64,000 bases of DNA from Roseateles_E sp005503085 (GCF_028462495.1 NZ_JAQOWX010000007.1:20005-84004), one strand, 5' to 3'. Positions 53,915 to 62,738 are shown, counted from the stretch's first letter. The notes: generated from the sequence alone by a model not told the origin. Numbers and translations are program-made.

Positions 53915-54160
53915 ATGCCTCGCCAATCTCCACGTCACGCCCAAACGCCAACACTGTTGGCGTTCGGCGCAGCTGTTCGAGAGCGTCGGCTGAGTCTTGG
54001 CCTATCTCAGGAAACCCTAGCCCACGAGGCGGGAATTGACCGCTCGTACATAAGCAGCGTCGAGCGTGGGGGGCAGAACGTCGGGCTCGTATTGGCCGCC
54101 CAGATCGCGCAGGCCCTTGACACCAGTTTGGCGGACTTGATCGCTGCCGCCAGGCTGTGA
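53915..54160 (+). CDS. XRE-family helix-turn-helix regulator
   Basis: This is an 81-aa protein, almost entirely one HTH domain (FGAAVRERRLSLGLSQETLAHEAGIDRSYISSVERGGQNVGLVLAAQIAQALDTSL). Its size and RSYISSVERG...NVGL core resemble controller (C) proteins of restriction-modification systems, but no methylase or restriction gene is nearby. I choose the ATG at 53915; a GTG at 53879 would put the palindrome inside the gene. It is divergent from the sigma factor. Confidence 0.8.
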   Translation: MPRQSPRHAQTPTLLAFGAAVRERRLSLGLSQETLAHEAGIDRSYISSVERGGQNVGLVLAAQIAQALDTSLADLIAAARL

Positions 54161-54381
54161 GGCCCAGCGGTTGATCCCAAGCATCGGCTTGAGGCTGTGA
54201 GCAGCCGGTCGCCACTCCTGAACCTCATCGCGACACGAGCGCTGGATTCGATGCCCATCAGCGGTCATTCACCAAGGCTGGCGATCGACCCTGAGGAGCC
54301 GTTCGACCTTCCGCTCGGCCCTGCCGGAAAGCGGTCGCTCAACGTTTGAACTCAGCCGGCCCGGTTGGCTGCGATGAAAGG
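54161..54381. other. Intergenic region with relic-type sequence
   Basis: These 221 bases separate the XRE gene and the convergent 54382 gene. They contain the pieces CAGCGGTCATTC (near 54260) and CCGGAAAGCGGTCGCTC (near 54325). Related pieces recur in other non-coding parts of the island (see the findings). No gene is seen. Confidence 0.4.
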
Positions 54382-54861
54382 CTATGCGTCATGTGCGCCA
54401 TCACCGAATGCTGGTTCAAAGGCCGTCCATTTGCGCGGTTCAGGCTCATAGCGAAGATACACGGCATCTTCTGAGTTCTCTGCTGTAACCACAACAGATT
54501 TGGATGCGCCCTGCGCAAGTTGCTCCAAGATTTCCAGTACCACCGCATGCTCCTGCGGTCCGTTGACATCGCGCGGATCGATGTCAAGTTCGATCTCACC
54601 CGGCACGAAGAAGTGACAATTTACGGTTACTCGCCCGACCGATACCTGAAGCAGATGTGAAACTTCTCGGTTCGAGAAGATGTCTTCAACGCTCGGCAGC
54701 GGCATCTCCGCCCCATCGCACAAGTACCTGGCACCAAACTGATTCGCCATCGAGAGGAGCACAAGCCAGTCAGTCTTATTCGCATCGAACAAATAGACAT
54801 CCCGGAGCGAACCGTCGCGCTCCCACAAGTCACGCGGCTCGCCGAAGCGAGGTTTGGTCAT
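54382..54861 (-). CDS. Hypothetical protein, 159 aa
   Basis: I do not recognise the family. The protein (MTKPRFGEPRDLWERDGSLRDVYLFDANKTDWLVLLSMANQFG...) is soluble and acidic, with no signal or membrane segment. Its length, acidity and WLVLL/alternating-strand pattern are like small immunity-type proteins of toxin systems, but there is no toxin gene next to it. The ATG at 54861 is preferred over a TTG two codons upstream. Its codons are less GC-rich than those of the core genes, suggesting separate acquisition. Confidence 0.65.
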   Translation of the reverse strand: MTKPRFGEPRDLWERDGSLRDVYLFDANKTDWLVLLSMANQFGARYLCDGAEMPLPSVEDIFSNREVSHLLQVSVGRVTVNCHFFVPGEIELDIDPRDVNGPQEHAVVLEILEQLAQGASKSVVVTAENSEDAVYLRYEPEPRKWTAFEPAFGDGAHDA

Positions 54862-54919
54862 GACCAACGTACCAGCTGAGTGGACCGCGACGGCGCGCTC
54901 GGTGGTGGCAAGGCGCGCG

Positions 54920-54947
54920 AACCTGACCCGCCGTTGCGGGACAGGTT
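54920..54947. repeat. Strong hairpin between cargo genes
   Basis: AACCTGACCCGC (54920-54931) and GCGGGACAGGTT (54936-54947) are inverted copies with one mismatch and a 4-base CGTT loop. No T run follows on either strand, so it is not a standard rho-independent terminator. It lies between the GFA gene end (54982) and the start of the 54382 gene, and could affect RNA processing or be a recombination relic. Confidence 0.6.
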
Positions 54948-54981
54948 AAGCGCCGAGTTGGATCGCACCTGCCGCGAGGAG

Positions 54982-55392
54982 CTATTCATTGGGCTCGAAG
55001 CCTGGATAGACCTTGTACGAAGGCAGATGGGCATCTTGGTCGTACCAGGGCGCCTTGCTTCCGACAAAGACGTGGCGGCTTGGGAGGACTCTTGGATCGT
55101 CGTTCAGTGTTCCGAGCGTGATCACGGTTCCCTCAAGTGCATTGAGCCTCTTGATGAATAGCTGAGAGCCGCACTTTGAACAAAACATCTTCTCTCTGTT
55201 CGGCGACGAGCGATATGAGGTGAGGTGCTCTGAGCCTTCAATCGTCAAGGCGGCTGTAGGTACGAGCGCGTTAGTCGAGAAGGCTGCTCCGTGGGCCTTC
55301 CTACACATGGAGCAGTGGCAGTTCTCGGCGTGGGTAATCTCTGATGCGACCGAGTAGCGGACGGACTGGCAGAGGCAACTTCCGTTGAACAT
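54982..55392 (-). CDS. GFA-family (glutathione-dependent formaldehyde-activating-like) zinc protein
   Basis: This is a 136-aa protein of the GFA/CENP-V fold. Zinc-binding cysteines are clear: GSCLCQSVRY, ENCHCSMCRKAHGAAFST and FCSKCGSQLF. The family is widespread; most members have no proven formaldehyde role, so only the fold can be stated. The ATG at 55392 starts directly at the domain. It follows the zinc-ribbon gene (55415) by 22 bp on the same strand and is probably co-transcribed with it. Confidence 0.88.
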   Translation of the reverse strand: MFNGSCLCQSVRYSVASEITHAENCHCSMCRKAHGAAFSTNALVPTAALTIEGSEHLTSYRSSPNREKMFCSKCGSQLFIKRLNALEGTVITLGTLNDDPRVLPSRHVFVGSKAPWYDQDAHLPSYKVYPGFEPNE

Positions 55393-55414
55393 GAGAAGGT
55401 GTGTCCTGTGTGGC

Positions 55415-56092
55415 CTATCGAAGCTGAGCCGGGCGCTGCGGCCTGCCGACGCGCGTCTGCTCGGGCGACCGATTAAGCAGCAGGCGCTCAAGCTTGGCCA
55501 AACGCTTGGACACCGCCTCGCGATTCTTGGCCGATTTGATCCAAGCGGGTAGCCGAGAGAACATGGAAGCATTCCCCGCATTGACGCCTCGCTCTCGAAG
55601 ACTAGCCGCAACGTAGCTCTTGAGTGCCTGAATGTGATGCGCGTTGTATGCCCAAACAGCGCCATATCTGCCTGCATCCACAAGTAGCAGTGGCATGCCG
55701 AAGTGTGGATCGTTGTGCTCCGCCCCATCATGAATTCTTTGAGCCACCACCGGCACGATCGACTCATGCCCACACTCTGGGCATGAAGCGACTACGGAAT
55801 CCAAAACCTCGCGCGGCCAACCACGCTGACTAATGCGCGGCTGCAACCACTTGTGCCCGCAGTAACCGCAAGGCCGCCTGCCGGTCATGGACATAGGCCC
55901 AACCCAGTCACCGCGCACAGAATCGAGAGTCAAGCCGCACTCCGCACATTCGAAGGATGCGCTCCACCGCCGCTCCTGAAACTGTGCAAGGACGGTACCA
56001 GCAGCGTTGCAACGAACGCATTTGACGTGAACCTCGCTGGCGTAGGCGCTGAGGAACTTCCCGGTATCAACGACCCGATCACTTGATGGCAT
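55415..56092 (-). CDS. Zinc-ribbon hypothetical protein, 225 aa
   Basis: This protein contains two zinc-ribbon-like modules: CVRCNAAG...CAECG in the first 55 residues and CGYCGHKW...CPECGHESIVP at about 75-110. A middle globular part follows (GMPLLLVDAGRYGAVWAYNAHHIQALKSYVAASLRERG), then a basic C-terminus (LAKLERLLLNRSPEQTRVGRPQRPAQ). This suggests nucleic-acid binding, but I cannot name a family. It lies upstream of the GFA gene in the same direction. Confidence 0.65.
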   Translation of the reverse strand: MPSSDRVVDTGKFLSAYASEVHVKCVRCNAAGTVLAQFQERRWSASFECAECGLTLDSVRGDWVGPMSMTGRRPCGYCGHKWLQPRISQRGWPREVLDSVVASCPECGHESIVPVVAQRIHDGAEHNDPHFGMPLLLVDAGRYGAVWAYNAHHIQALKSYVAASLRERGVNAGNASMFSRLPAWIKSAKNREAVSKRLAKLERLLLNRSPEQTRVGRPQRPAQLR

Positions 56093-57003
56093 TTCTGTTG
56101 CCTAGACAAGATGGCTTCGTGACGCCGGGCGGCCCGACCCCTGCGATGCCGTAGGGTGCGGGCACAAGGCCCGTAGAGCTACACCAATGCACCCGGCGGA
56201 CGGGCCGCCGGGGCGTTGCAAGTTTGCGTGGAGTCGGAGCATGGAGTGCAAATCTAACAGCATCTTGTTCGTCGTCCTCCGAGATGCGCACCCTCTGAAC
56301 TCCCTACGCGGCCTCAACATTCCGCAGATGGCTGTGCAGCCGCTGGACATGCGACTTGGGACTGAAGCCGCGCTTGCCCGCGTGGTCGGCATCTTCGGCG
56401 CTGCGCATCCGCACCACGCCTACCCGCTGCAAATTTTGCATGGGAAAGCTGATCACTTTCTTATCCGCACGCGGCGCCGCTTGCCAGTCGCATTGCATCC
56501 CTAGATGTGCCGTCGCGATCGGTCTTGAGCCGACCTCCGTTGCGTTGGTTGACCTTGATGGCGAAGACTCGCCAGAGTTACCGGTGCCGCGAGATGCCGT
56601 ACAGCAGCACTTCACGGGCGCCCGCTCCTGGCCGGGTCGAGCCCGCCAGCTTTCGGAATTGCTAGCCCTGAAGCGGCCGTTCAGGACGCAACCTTTGAGC
56701 GACTGCTCTCGGGCGATGACGTTGGCCGAGCGAGCACCCGCACCCGCACCCGGCCATCAGCAGCCGTTGTTCGGCGCCTGGCTAGCGGCAGCTTCGTGCC
56801 CAAAGCCGAAGTTCATCGCACCGCAGCACCAGTCTTTACTCACTCACTCGAAGCACAAGAATCGAATGACGCTTCAGCAATAAGGGTCCCTTCAATACGA
56901 GGCCCCTGCCGGCGCCGGTGCAACATCGACCTTCACTTTGCTCGCGCTGCTGCCTGCCTAGGCGGTAAGTTTCCCAGCTTGCAAAATGAGCGAATCGAAT
57001 ACC
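56093..57003. other. 911-bp region without a supported gene; structured repeat at its left end
   Basis: No open frame here has both a ribosome site and convincing protein content; the plus-strand frame 56187-56504 and the minus-strand frame 56304-56615 overlap each other and look like decayed sequence. At 56120-56217 there is an imperfect long inverted repeat (ACGCCGGGCGGCCCGACC against GGACGGGCCGCCGGGGCGTT) enclosing a second pair (GGGTGC and GCACCC). A non-coding piece with CAGCTTCGTGCCCAAAGC occurs at 56789-56806. Together this looks like a junkyard of past insertions. Confidence 0.45.
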
Positions 57004-59655
57004 TCAGAACGAAAGCGTACCGGTTACTCGAGTTATCTCCCCTCCACCGGTCTTCAACTCTGTGTTGTTGAAGGTGATTGTCCGTTTGTCGTAGTCGACC
57101 ACGATGCCCAGAGCGCTGAGGCTTGGACAAGTGACGAGGATGTTATTGCAGTAGAAGCCCCAAGAGCGTAGCCCACTTCCAATTCCATTATCGAATTCGG
57201 CATAGTCCAGTGAGATGGAAATGCTGCTTGGTTTCAACCAAGGAATCACTGGCGTGGCGTCCAAACTTGATACTGAAAACTTGAAACCAGGCGCAAGCGA
57301 TACTTGCCCCATATGCTGTCGCGTCAGCCCGAATGTACCGCCAAAACTAGAGTAGCAACGATTTGTTCCCGAACTCGAATCACAGGTCGGAGAAATGTAT
57401 TTAAAGACGGTCTCCGAGGCATCTGGATTGAACATTGTGAAGCCGGGATAGAAGCTTACCGCTTCGCCGGAGAGGCTAAGCCCAGAGGACACACCGCTCC
57501 TAACGCTCAGCGTCGCAGCCTTGCTTTCAGTGCTGAGCCCAGCGCTTTTTACGACGACATCGAACTGGGCGCCGTCATCTGCCTGCGTCGCAGGGAACGT
57601 GTACGTGGACGCCGTTGCGTCCGGTATATTGATGCCATTGCGCCGCCACTGATATTCAATCTCCGATTCAGCGGTCGCGCCAACACTGAAGCTCGCCGTC
57701 GCCGGCCCCCCGGAAAGGAAAACAGTCGCAGGTTGGATCGTGATGGATGGAGGAGATGCGACCGGGCCAAGATAAATTGGCAAGACGTCCCGCATCAAAC
57801 TGAGAAACTTTGGAACAACGAATGCGTGGAACGCCGCTTTTTCATTTGGAAGCCTAGATCCTCCGACGAAGTCGGATTGCCATTCCATTTGGAATTGGCT
57901 GGAATTCGCGGCCGTGGCCTTGGCGCTTGCGACCTTGGTCGGCACACCATCCAACCCAACCCGGTAGATTCTCACCTCGTCAATGTCGTATGAGCCGATT
58001 CCGAAAGCTCCCTTGTTTAGGCTCGCGGGATCCAGAGCAACAAAGAATGTACTGGCATCGCCAACGGAAAAACTGGATCTGCTCAGGGTGGCTGCTCCGC
58101 CTAAAGTAGCTTTATTGAGAACCGGGCCGGTACTCGTCGTAATCTTCGCAATCTCCGCCTTGTAGTCGACGTTGAGCTTAAAGTTGTCGCGAAAGAAATC
58201 GACGATGTCCGAACCTGGCGTGATGTTGGCCGATTGGAAAGTCTCTGTGGCCGGCTCGGTAGGCGGAGAAGCCACCGACTTGATTGGGGAAGTACCCCGC
58301 CAAACTAGTCCAGTCTCCACCTGAGCTTCAATCAGAGTCAGCGTGCGCGCGAGAACCCGAACCCCGAGACCAGCCCCCACGCCCGCGCGCAGTTCCCATT
58401 CGGCGGTCGACCCCTCGTAAGCGTCCGAGGTGACGGTGGCGCTGCCATTGCTGGTCGTGTACCCACTCAAATTGGACCAGCCAGCCGCCTCCGTATAGGC
58501 CAAGCCGATGCTCAAGTTGACGTCCTGTTTGAAGTCGTAGTTGATCTTTGACTTCGAGCCCAGCCTTGCCTCACCCTTGGCTATAGCATCAATCGGAATG
58601 ATGGGAGATATGACGAGCGCCAGAAGACCGGTGACCGGAATTGGGATTGCAACCAACAGCGCGCGGCAAGCGTACCGTCCGGTGAATGGCTGAAATTCCA
58701 AGGCGCCGTCGAGCCCCATATGCGCCGTGCCACTGAACCGGAATCGAAGGTCCGTCACGACGCCAGACAGGATGGAGCCGTCGAGCACGAAGTCGGACGT
58801 GTCGTAGTCGAACTGCGTGGTGGGATTGAAGGTGGGTTTCCAAAAGGCTGCGTCGAAATCCCCGTCGCAAGTCAGGCGCCCATAGGCGGCCGAGAATCCA
58901 TTGGCCCGCACGCCCAACGCGCTCCGCATCGGCTCCTGGGTCTGGAGGTACTCGGCGACCGCGCTGATCCCTGCGCTGGACTTGGCGTACGCCTTGATCT
59001 GCGCGCCTGTCATCCGAAAGGACAGTCGGGCATCCTTTACGAGGGCGGTGACCGGCGTGGGCTCAACAAAAAGGAACTTCGACTTGGCCGTATCGAAGGG
59101 CTGAATTTTCGTGATGCGACCGCCGATGCGATAGGCGCCGGTGCCAACGACAAGGCTGCCGACACTGATCCCCGTTCCGTCTGAGACCGCGAATTCGTAG
59201 GTCCCGCCCGCTCCCCCAGTCGGCGCCGAGACCACCATCGAGTCATCAATGGGGATCACGCTTGGTTGCAAAGATACTGCGGCGGCGGTAATGGGCAAGG
59301 ATGAAACCTCTCCAAGCTTGGCCGTAATGCTCGCTGAGCCGGTGCCGGAGACAGCCTGTACGTTGCCGGAGTCAGACACCTCAATAGCAGGATCCGAACT
59401 GGAGAACAAGAACTTCACGCCCGTGATCTCGACGCCGTCCTTATCTAATGCCTTCACCTTCAGCGGCATGCTTTGGCCGCTTGCCGTGAACGTGATATGG
59501 CTAGGAGCAATCTCAATGCTCGCCACCGTCGGCTGAGATAGGTTGGGGTTGCCGTCAGTTGAGGCGTCACTGCCACCGCCGCCACATGACGCGAGTTGAA
59601 GAGCGAAAGCAACGCCGGCGAGTAGCCGGACAAATCCGGAAGCAACCGAATGCAT
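57004..59655 (-). CDS. Large Ig-domain lipoprotein, 883 aa
   Basis: This is a secreted lipoprotein: signal MHSVASGFVRLLAGVAFALQLASC with lipobox LASC followed by GGGG. The ATG at 59655 has a GGAGGG ribosome site seven bases upstream and is preferred to the frame start at 59676. A BIG2-like Ig domain follows (about residues 40-125: VASIEIAPSHITFTASGQSMPLKVKALDKDG). A long unrecognised middle contains a hydrophobic stretch (LLVAIPIPVTGLLALVISPIIPIDAIA, about 330-355) and a beta-rich part. A second Ig-like domain (about 650-735; ATAESEIEYQWRRNGINIPDATASTYTFPATQ) precedes the C-terminal region. Function unknown; probably at the cell surface. Confidence 0.8.
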   Translation of the reverse strand: MHSVASGFVRLLAGVAFALQLASCGGGGSDASTDGNPNLSQPTVASIEIAPSHITFTASGQSMPLKVKALDKDGVEITGVKFLFSSSDPAIEVSDSGNVQAVSGTGSASITAKLGEVSSLPITAAAVSLQPSVIPIDDSMVVSAPTGGAGGTYEFAVSDGTGISVGSLVVGTGAYRIGGRITKIQPFDTAKSKFLFVEPTPVTALVKDARLSFRMTGAQIKAYAKSSAGISAVAEYLQTQEPMRSALGVRANGFSAAYGRLTCDGDFDAAFWKPTFNPTTQFDYDTSDFVLDGSILSGVVTDLRFRFSGTAHMGLDGALEFQPFTGRYACRALLVAIPIPVTGLLALVISPIIPIDAIAKGEARLGSKSKINYDFKQDVNLSIGLAYTEAAGWSNLSGYTTSNGSATVTSDAYEGSTAEWELRAGVGAGLGVRVLARTLTLIEAQVETGLVWRGTSPIKSVASPPTEPATETFQSANITPGSDIVDFFRDNFKLNVDYKAEIAKITTSTGPVLNKATLGGAATLSRSSFSVGDASTFFVALDPASLNKGAFGIGSYDIDEVRIYRVGLDGVPTKVASAKATAANSSQFQMEWQSDFVGGSRLPNEKAAFHAFVVPKFLSLMRDVLPIYLGPVASPPSITIQPATVFLSGGPATASFSVGATAESEIEYQWRRNGINIPDATASTYTFPATQADDGAQFDVVVKSAGLSTESKAATLSVRSGVSSGLSLSGEAVSFYPGFTMFNPDASETVFKYISPTCDSSSGTNRCYSSFGGTFGLTRQHMGQVSLAPGFKFSVSSLDATPVIPWLKPSSISISLDYAEFDNGIGSGLRSWGFYCNNILVTCPSLSALGIVVDYDKRTITFNNTELKTGGGEITRVTGTLSF

Positions 59656-60137
59656 TTTATTCCCTCCCCAATTCAATGCTATAGCGCTCGCGTGTCAACG
59701 GAAAGTCGGTCGACCTTCGCTGCACGTCCTTGTGCTGTGTTGGAGACGCAGTCCGCGTTTACGCTCGTGTTCAAACACCGTTCGGATTGACCTTTTGCAA
59801 GGCATTCAACGGTGCAGACGGCCACGACGCCGCGTGCGCGAATGTCCAACAGCACCCCTTGTACCTATGAACTACGAGGCGTGCATCCACAAGCCGTGGC
59901 TTGACAGCACTGTGGATCGAATGTCGCACTCGGGCACGAAGCTGCTGTAGGCAGGTGATGTCCCGCGAGGTGTGGTCAATGGGCTCCTATGGGGACCGTG
60001 CGTTCAGAGCGCTTCGCATTCTCAAAGTTGAGGATGCGTGCCGCTGGTAGGGGACGGATAAATCAGGGGCTTTAGTCGCGGCGCCGCCGTTCGAGCGCCA
60101 TTCCGACTGGTCAGCTAACGCCATTCAGGGAGGCGCC
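59656..60137. other. 482-bp divergent intergenic region
   Basis: It separates the lipoprotein and the 60138 gene, which are divergent, and so should hold promoters for both. It contains the recurring non-coding piece CGGGCACGAAGCTGCTGTAG (59931-59950). Short open frames here lack support. I see no further structure. Confidence 0.4.
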
Positions 60138-61421
60138 ATGGCACCGAGCACTAACCCGACAGACAACCCTACCGATATCGTGGCTGCGATTCGGGCCTTC
60201 AGGCCTTCTGAACATCCTCCGTTCGTGCCAGGCCTGTCTCGCGCACACCTGCCAGCGACGATCTCCCCGAACTCTCCGGTTTTTGCGCTTCCTCCCGTGG
60301 TCGTAGCGCTTCTGACGCTGGCTGCTGAGGAGTTGGTGAAGGCCCTGGGCAAGCGAATAGGCGAGCGCCTAGGGGATGCAGTCGGCGACATCATCGACCA
60401 TTTAGTTGAGTCACTCTTTGGTTCACGTTCGGACTATGAAGCTGAGGTTGTCAGCCGGCTGGATCGGATCCAGAAAACGCTAGACGCGCTCGTCGAGTTC
60501 CTCTCGAGCGACTTCATCAAGATTCTTGCTGGCACGGTCGACATCTCGATCGCCAAGGACAAGGCTGCCGGCGTTCATGCCTCGGCTGCATTCGTGTACC
60601 AGCGCAAATGTGAAGTCCTTGACGCTGCAGTGAACAATGGCAGGCCCACCGAGCTATATGAGGACGCCGTTTTTAACGTTGCGGCGGAGGCTGCATCAGA
60701 CGCCCTCCAGATCGTTAGCAACGCTGACTACGGCATTTCATTTTTTGGCACGGCAATTGAAGCGATGGTTGTTGTTACTGCAGCGGCTGAGCGCCTGTGC
60801 AAGGACCAAGGTAAGGACGCCTTCTACGCCAAGCCGCTCGCAGGCTATGCGCGCGATATCAGGGCTGTCTGCCAGAACTTCGTTGATCCGGCGAATCCGA
60901 AAAGCTTCATTGCGCGATATACGCCCCTCGAAGAGCGTATAAGGAAATATTCAGAGCTGGTCACCACCAATTGCCTGGGTGGACACGATTTCCTTGCTGG
61001 CTGGCAGGGGCTCGGTCTCGACGGCGCGGGCGACATTCGCGTCATGCCCCGGACCTTCCGTCTGATTGGCTGGAATGATGCGACGCGTCGGTCTCAACGC
61101 ACGGCTACGAATCGCCCAGGGTTTGCCATTCCTGGCGGTCAGCAGCCGACGCCGGCGCTGGTCTACGCGGGTATGAAAGCAGCGTATCCACCGCATGACG
61201 ATTTCCCGATCTGCTCGTGGTGGAGTCCTATGGGGTTCACCTGGAGCTCTTTCGATGATGAGGCTCACGCCGAGATTGACCGCAACTGGGCTTTCGCCAA
61301 GCTTGATGGGCAACCCATAGTTGACAACCTGAAGGCACTGCACGAAGCCGTGCTCAACCTTCTTGCGTCTTGCGACTACGTCATCGCTGCGCTCGACCCT
61401 CCAGAGCCTCTGCCGACCTGA
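60138..61421 (+). CDS. Unrecognised protein with amphipathic/hydrophobic helical segment, 427 aa
   Basis: I do not recognise this family. The ATG has a GGGAGG ribosome site. The first 50 residues are polar and Pro-rich. Residues about 53-95 (PPVVVALLTLAAEELVKALGKRIGERLGDAVGDIIDHLVESLFG) form a long helix, partly hydrophobic and partly amphipathic, as seen in membrane-active or pore-forming proteins. A helical middle (YEAEVVSRLDRIQKTLDALVEFLSSDF...) and a C-terminal globular part with many Trp and Pro (FPICSWWSPMGFTWSSFDDEAH) follow. There is no signal peptide. It is less GC-rich than the neighbours and stands alone. Confidence 0.7.
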   Translation: MAPSTNPTDNPTDIVAAIRAFRPSEHPPFVPGLSRAHLPATISPNSPVFALPPVVVALLTLAAEELVKALGKRIGERLGDAVGDIIDHLVESLFGSRSDYEAEVVSRLDRIQKTLDALVEFLSSDFIKILAGTVDISIAKDKAAGVHASAAFVYQRKCEVLDAAVNNGRPTELYEDAVFNVAAEAASDALQIVSNADYGISFFGTAIEAMVVVTAAAERLCKDQGKDAFYAKPLAGYARDIRAVCQNFVDPANPKSFIARYTPLEERIRKYSELVTTNCLGGHDFLAGWQGLGLDGAGDIRVMPRTFRLIGWNDATRRSQRTATNRPGFAIPGGQQPTPALVYAGMKAAYPPHDDFPICSWWSPMGFTWSSFDDEAHAEIDRNWAFAKLDGQPIVDNLKALHEAVLNLLASCDYVIAALDPPEPLPT

Positions 61422-61727
61422 GTGAAGAGGGCGGCAAAGCCCGTTCCACCTTGCCTAACATACGACCCTCGCGAGGGTTCGAAAGGGCGAAGCCGGTCCA
61501 TTGCTCCCACTGGCTGCCTTGCGGCCGCGACTTTTTTGCAGCTGAGTCCGCTTTGGGCACGAAGCCGCCATCGACGACGAAAGCGCCAGCGGCTGCAATG
61601 GGTCGATTGCCGGCCCTCGCCAATGACCGCTGACCGGCGCCCAATCTCGCGACCAGGCCACGTCTAGGTTGCCCAACGTCGAGCGGCCGCTGCCGCTGCA
61701 CAGCGGTAGTCGATTCAGGGCATCGAA
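61422..61727. other. 306-bp convergent intergenic region
   Basis: It lies between the ends of the 60138 gene and the relaxase gene. It contains the recurring non-coding piece CGCTTTGGGCACGAAGCCGC (61549-61568). Overlapping short frames on both strands are not convincing. I see no clear terminator. Confidence 0.4.
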
Positions 61728-62738
61728 TCACCGGTTGAACTCAGGCCCAGGCATCTCTCTGGAGATGACCGGCTCTACGTCGCGCCCACGCACATGTGCC
61801 GGCACCTCGCGCTCCCACTTTCGGCCGTGCTCCCTCGCGAAGGTCGAGCCTCGAATGAAGCTGGTGATGCGCTCCGCCAGCTCGCGATCCCTGGGCTGAT
61901 CTGAGGCCGTGAGCGCGGCCACGATGTGAGCCCAGGCCCGCAGCGCGCCCATGCGGCTGCGCTGGTAGGCGTCGCCTGATTTCATCGGCTCCGGGGCATT
62001 GTGCAGACGCCCCTCCTCCCGTGCCTTGCGCTGCCACAAGTGCTCGTAGCGGCGCACCTCCCCACGGGTGGCCTGGCGTGTGGCCTCGGCTTCAATGCCA
62101 TAGCCACGCAGCCGCTCCGCGAAGGTCTCGCGCCACCGATGCAGATCGGCCTTGCGCGGGTTCAGACGCCTGCCACTCATGGACTCGGCCCGCACGCTCA
62201 GATGCACGTGCGGGTTCTCCTGGTGCTTGTGCAGCACCATCACATAGAAGTGGTCCTTCAGCTCGATCTGGGCAAACTCCCGTGCGGCCATCAGGACGAT
62301 CTGCGCATTGGTGCCGCGTGGCATCGACAGCATCAGATTGAAGGCTTCCCGGCGGGGGCTAGTCTCCTCGATCAGCGAGCCACCCAGCCGCCATTGCTCG
62401 GCCAGGTCATGCAGCGCTTCCTTATCCTGGCGGACCACACCCCGGTCGTCCTCAAAGGCCAGCTGTCCGTTCTTGCTGATGTAGCGGAAGTGGGCTGCGA
62501 TGGCGCCCATGCCCCGACCACCACCGGTGACCTTGACCATGACCTGCGGCCCCCGCCGGGTCACGGTGGCCTCGATGCGCCGACGGATCACCGCAGCCTG
62601 GCGACGCAACAAGATATTCAGGCGCGGTTGCGGCGCCACCTTGACGATGCGATTGCCGGGATAGAACAGGCGCTCTCCCCATTGCACCAGCACACCGTCG
62701 ATCACTGAGGATGAGGTCCGGGGCGCCATGTCGTTCAC
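61728..62738 (-). CDS. Relaxase/mobilization nuclease (MobP/VirD2-like)
   Basis: This is a 336-aa DNA-nicking protein for conjugative transfer. Visible are a likely catalytic Tyr in GAIAAHFRYISKNGQLAFEDD and the metal-binding histidine motif in FYVMVLHKHQENPHVHLSVRAES, followed by LNPRKADLHRWRETFAERLRGYGIEAEATRQATRG. There is no primase or helicase domain, and at 336 aa it is a compact form. The ATG overlaps the MobC-like stop by four bases. With the integrase it makes the island a mobilizable element. Confidence 0.88.
   Translation of the reverse strand: MNDMAPRTSSSVIDGVLVQWGERLFYPGNRIVKVAPQPRLNILLRRQAAVIRRRIEATVTRRGPQVMVKVTGGGRGMGAIAAHFRYISKNGQLAFEDDRGVVRQDKEALHDLAEQWRLGGSLIEETSPRREAFNLMLSMPRGTNAQIVLMAAREFAQIELKDHFYVMVLHKHQENPHVHLSVRAESMSGRRLNPRKADLHRWRETFAERLRGYGIEAEATRQATRGEVRRYEHLWQRKAREEGRLHNAPEPMKSGDAYQRSRMGALRAWAHIVAALTASDQPRDRELAERITSFIRGSTFAREHGRKWEREVPAHVRGRDVEPVISREMPGPEFNR

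Noticed and set aside
56187..56615. Open frames on both strands in the gene-free region
   Set aside because: They overlap each other, lack ribosome sites and show no family features; decayed sequence is more likely.
54160..57003. An integron cassette array with attC sites
   Set aside because: No integrase of the integron type is present, the genes lie on both strands in this area, and the inverted repeat at 56120-56217 does not show the expected GTTRRRY core ends.
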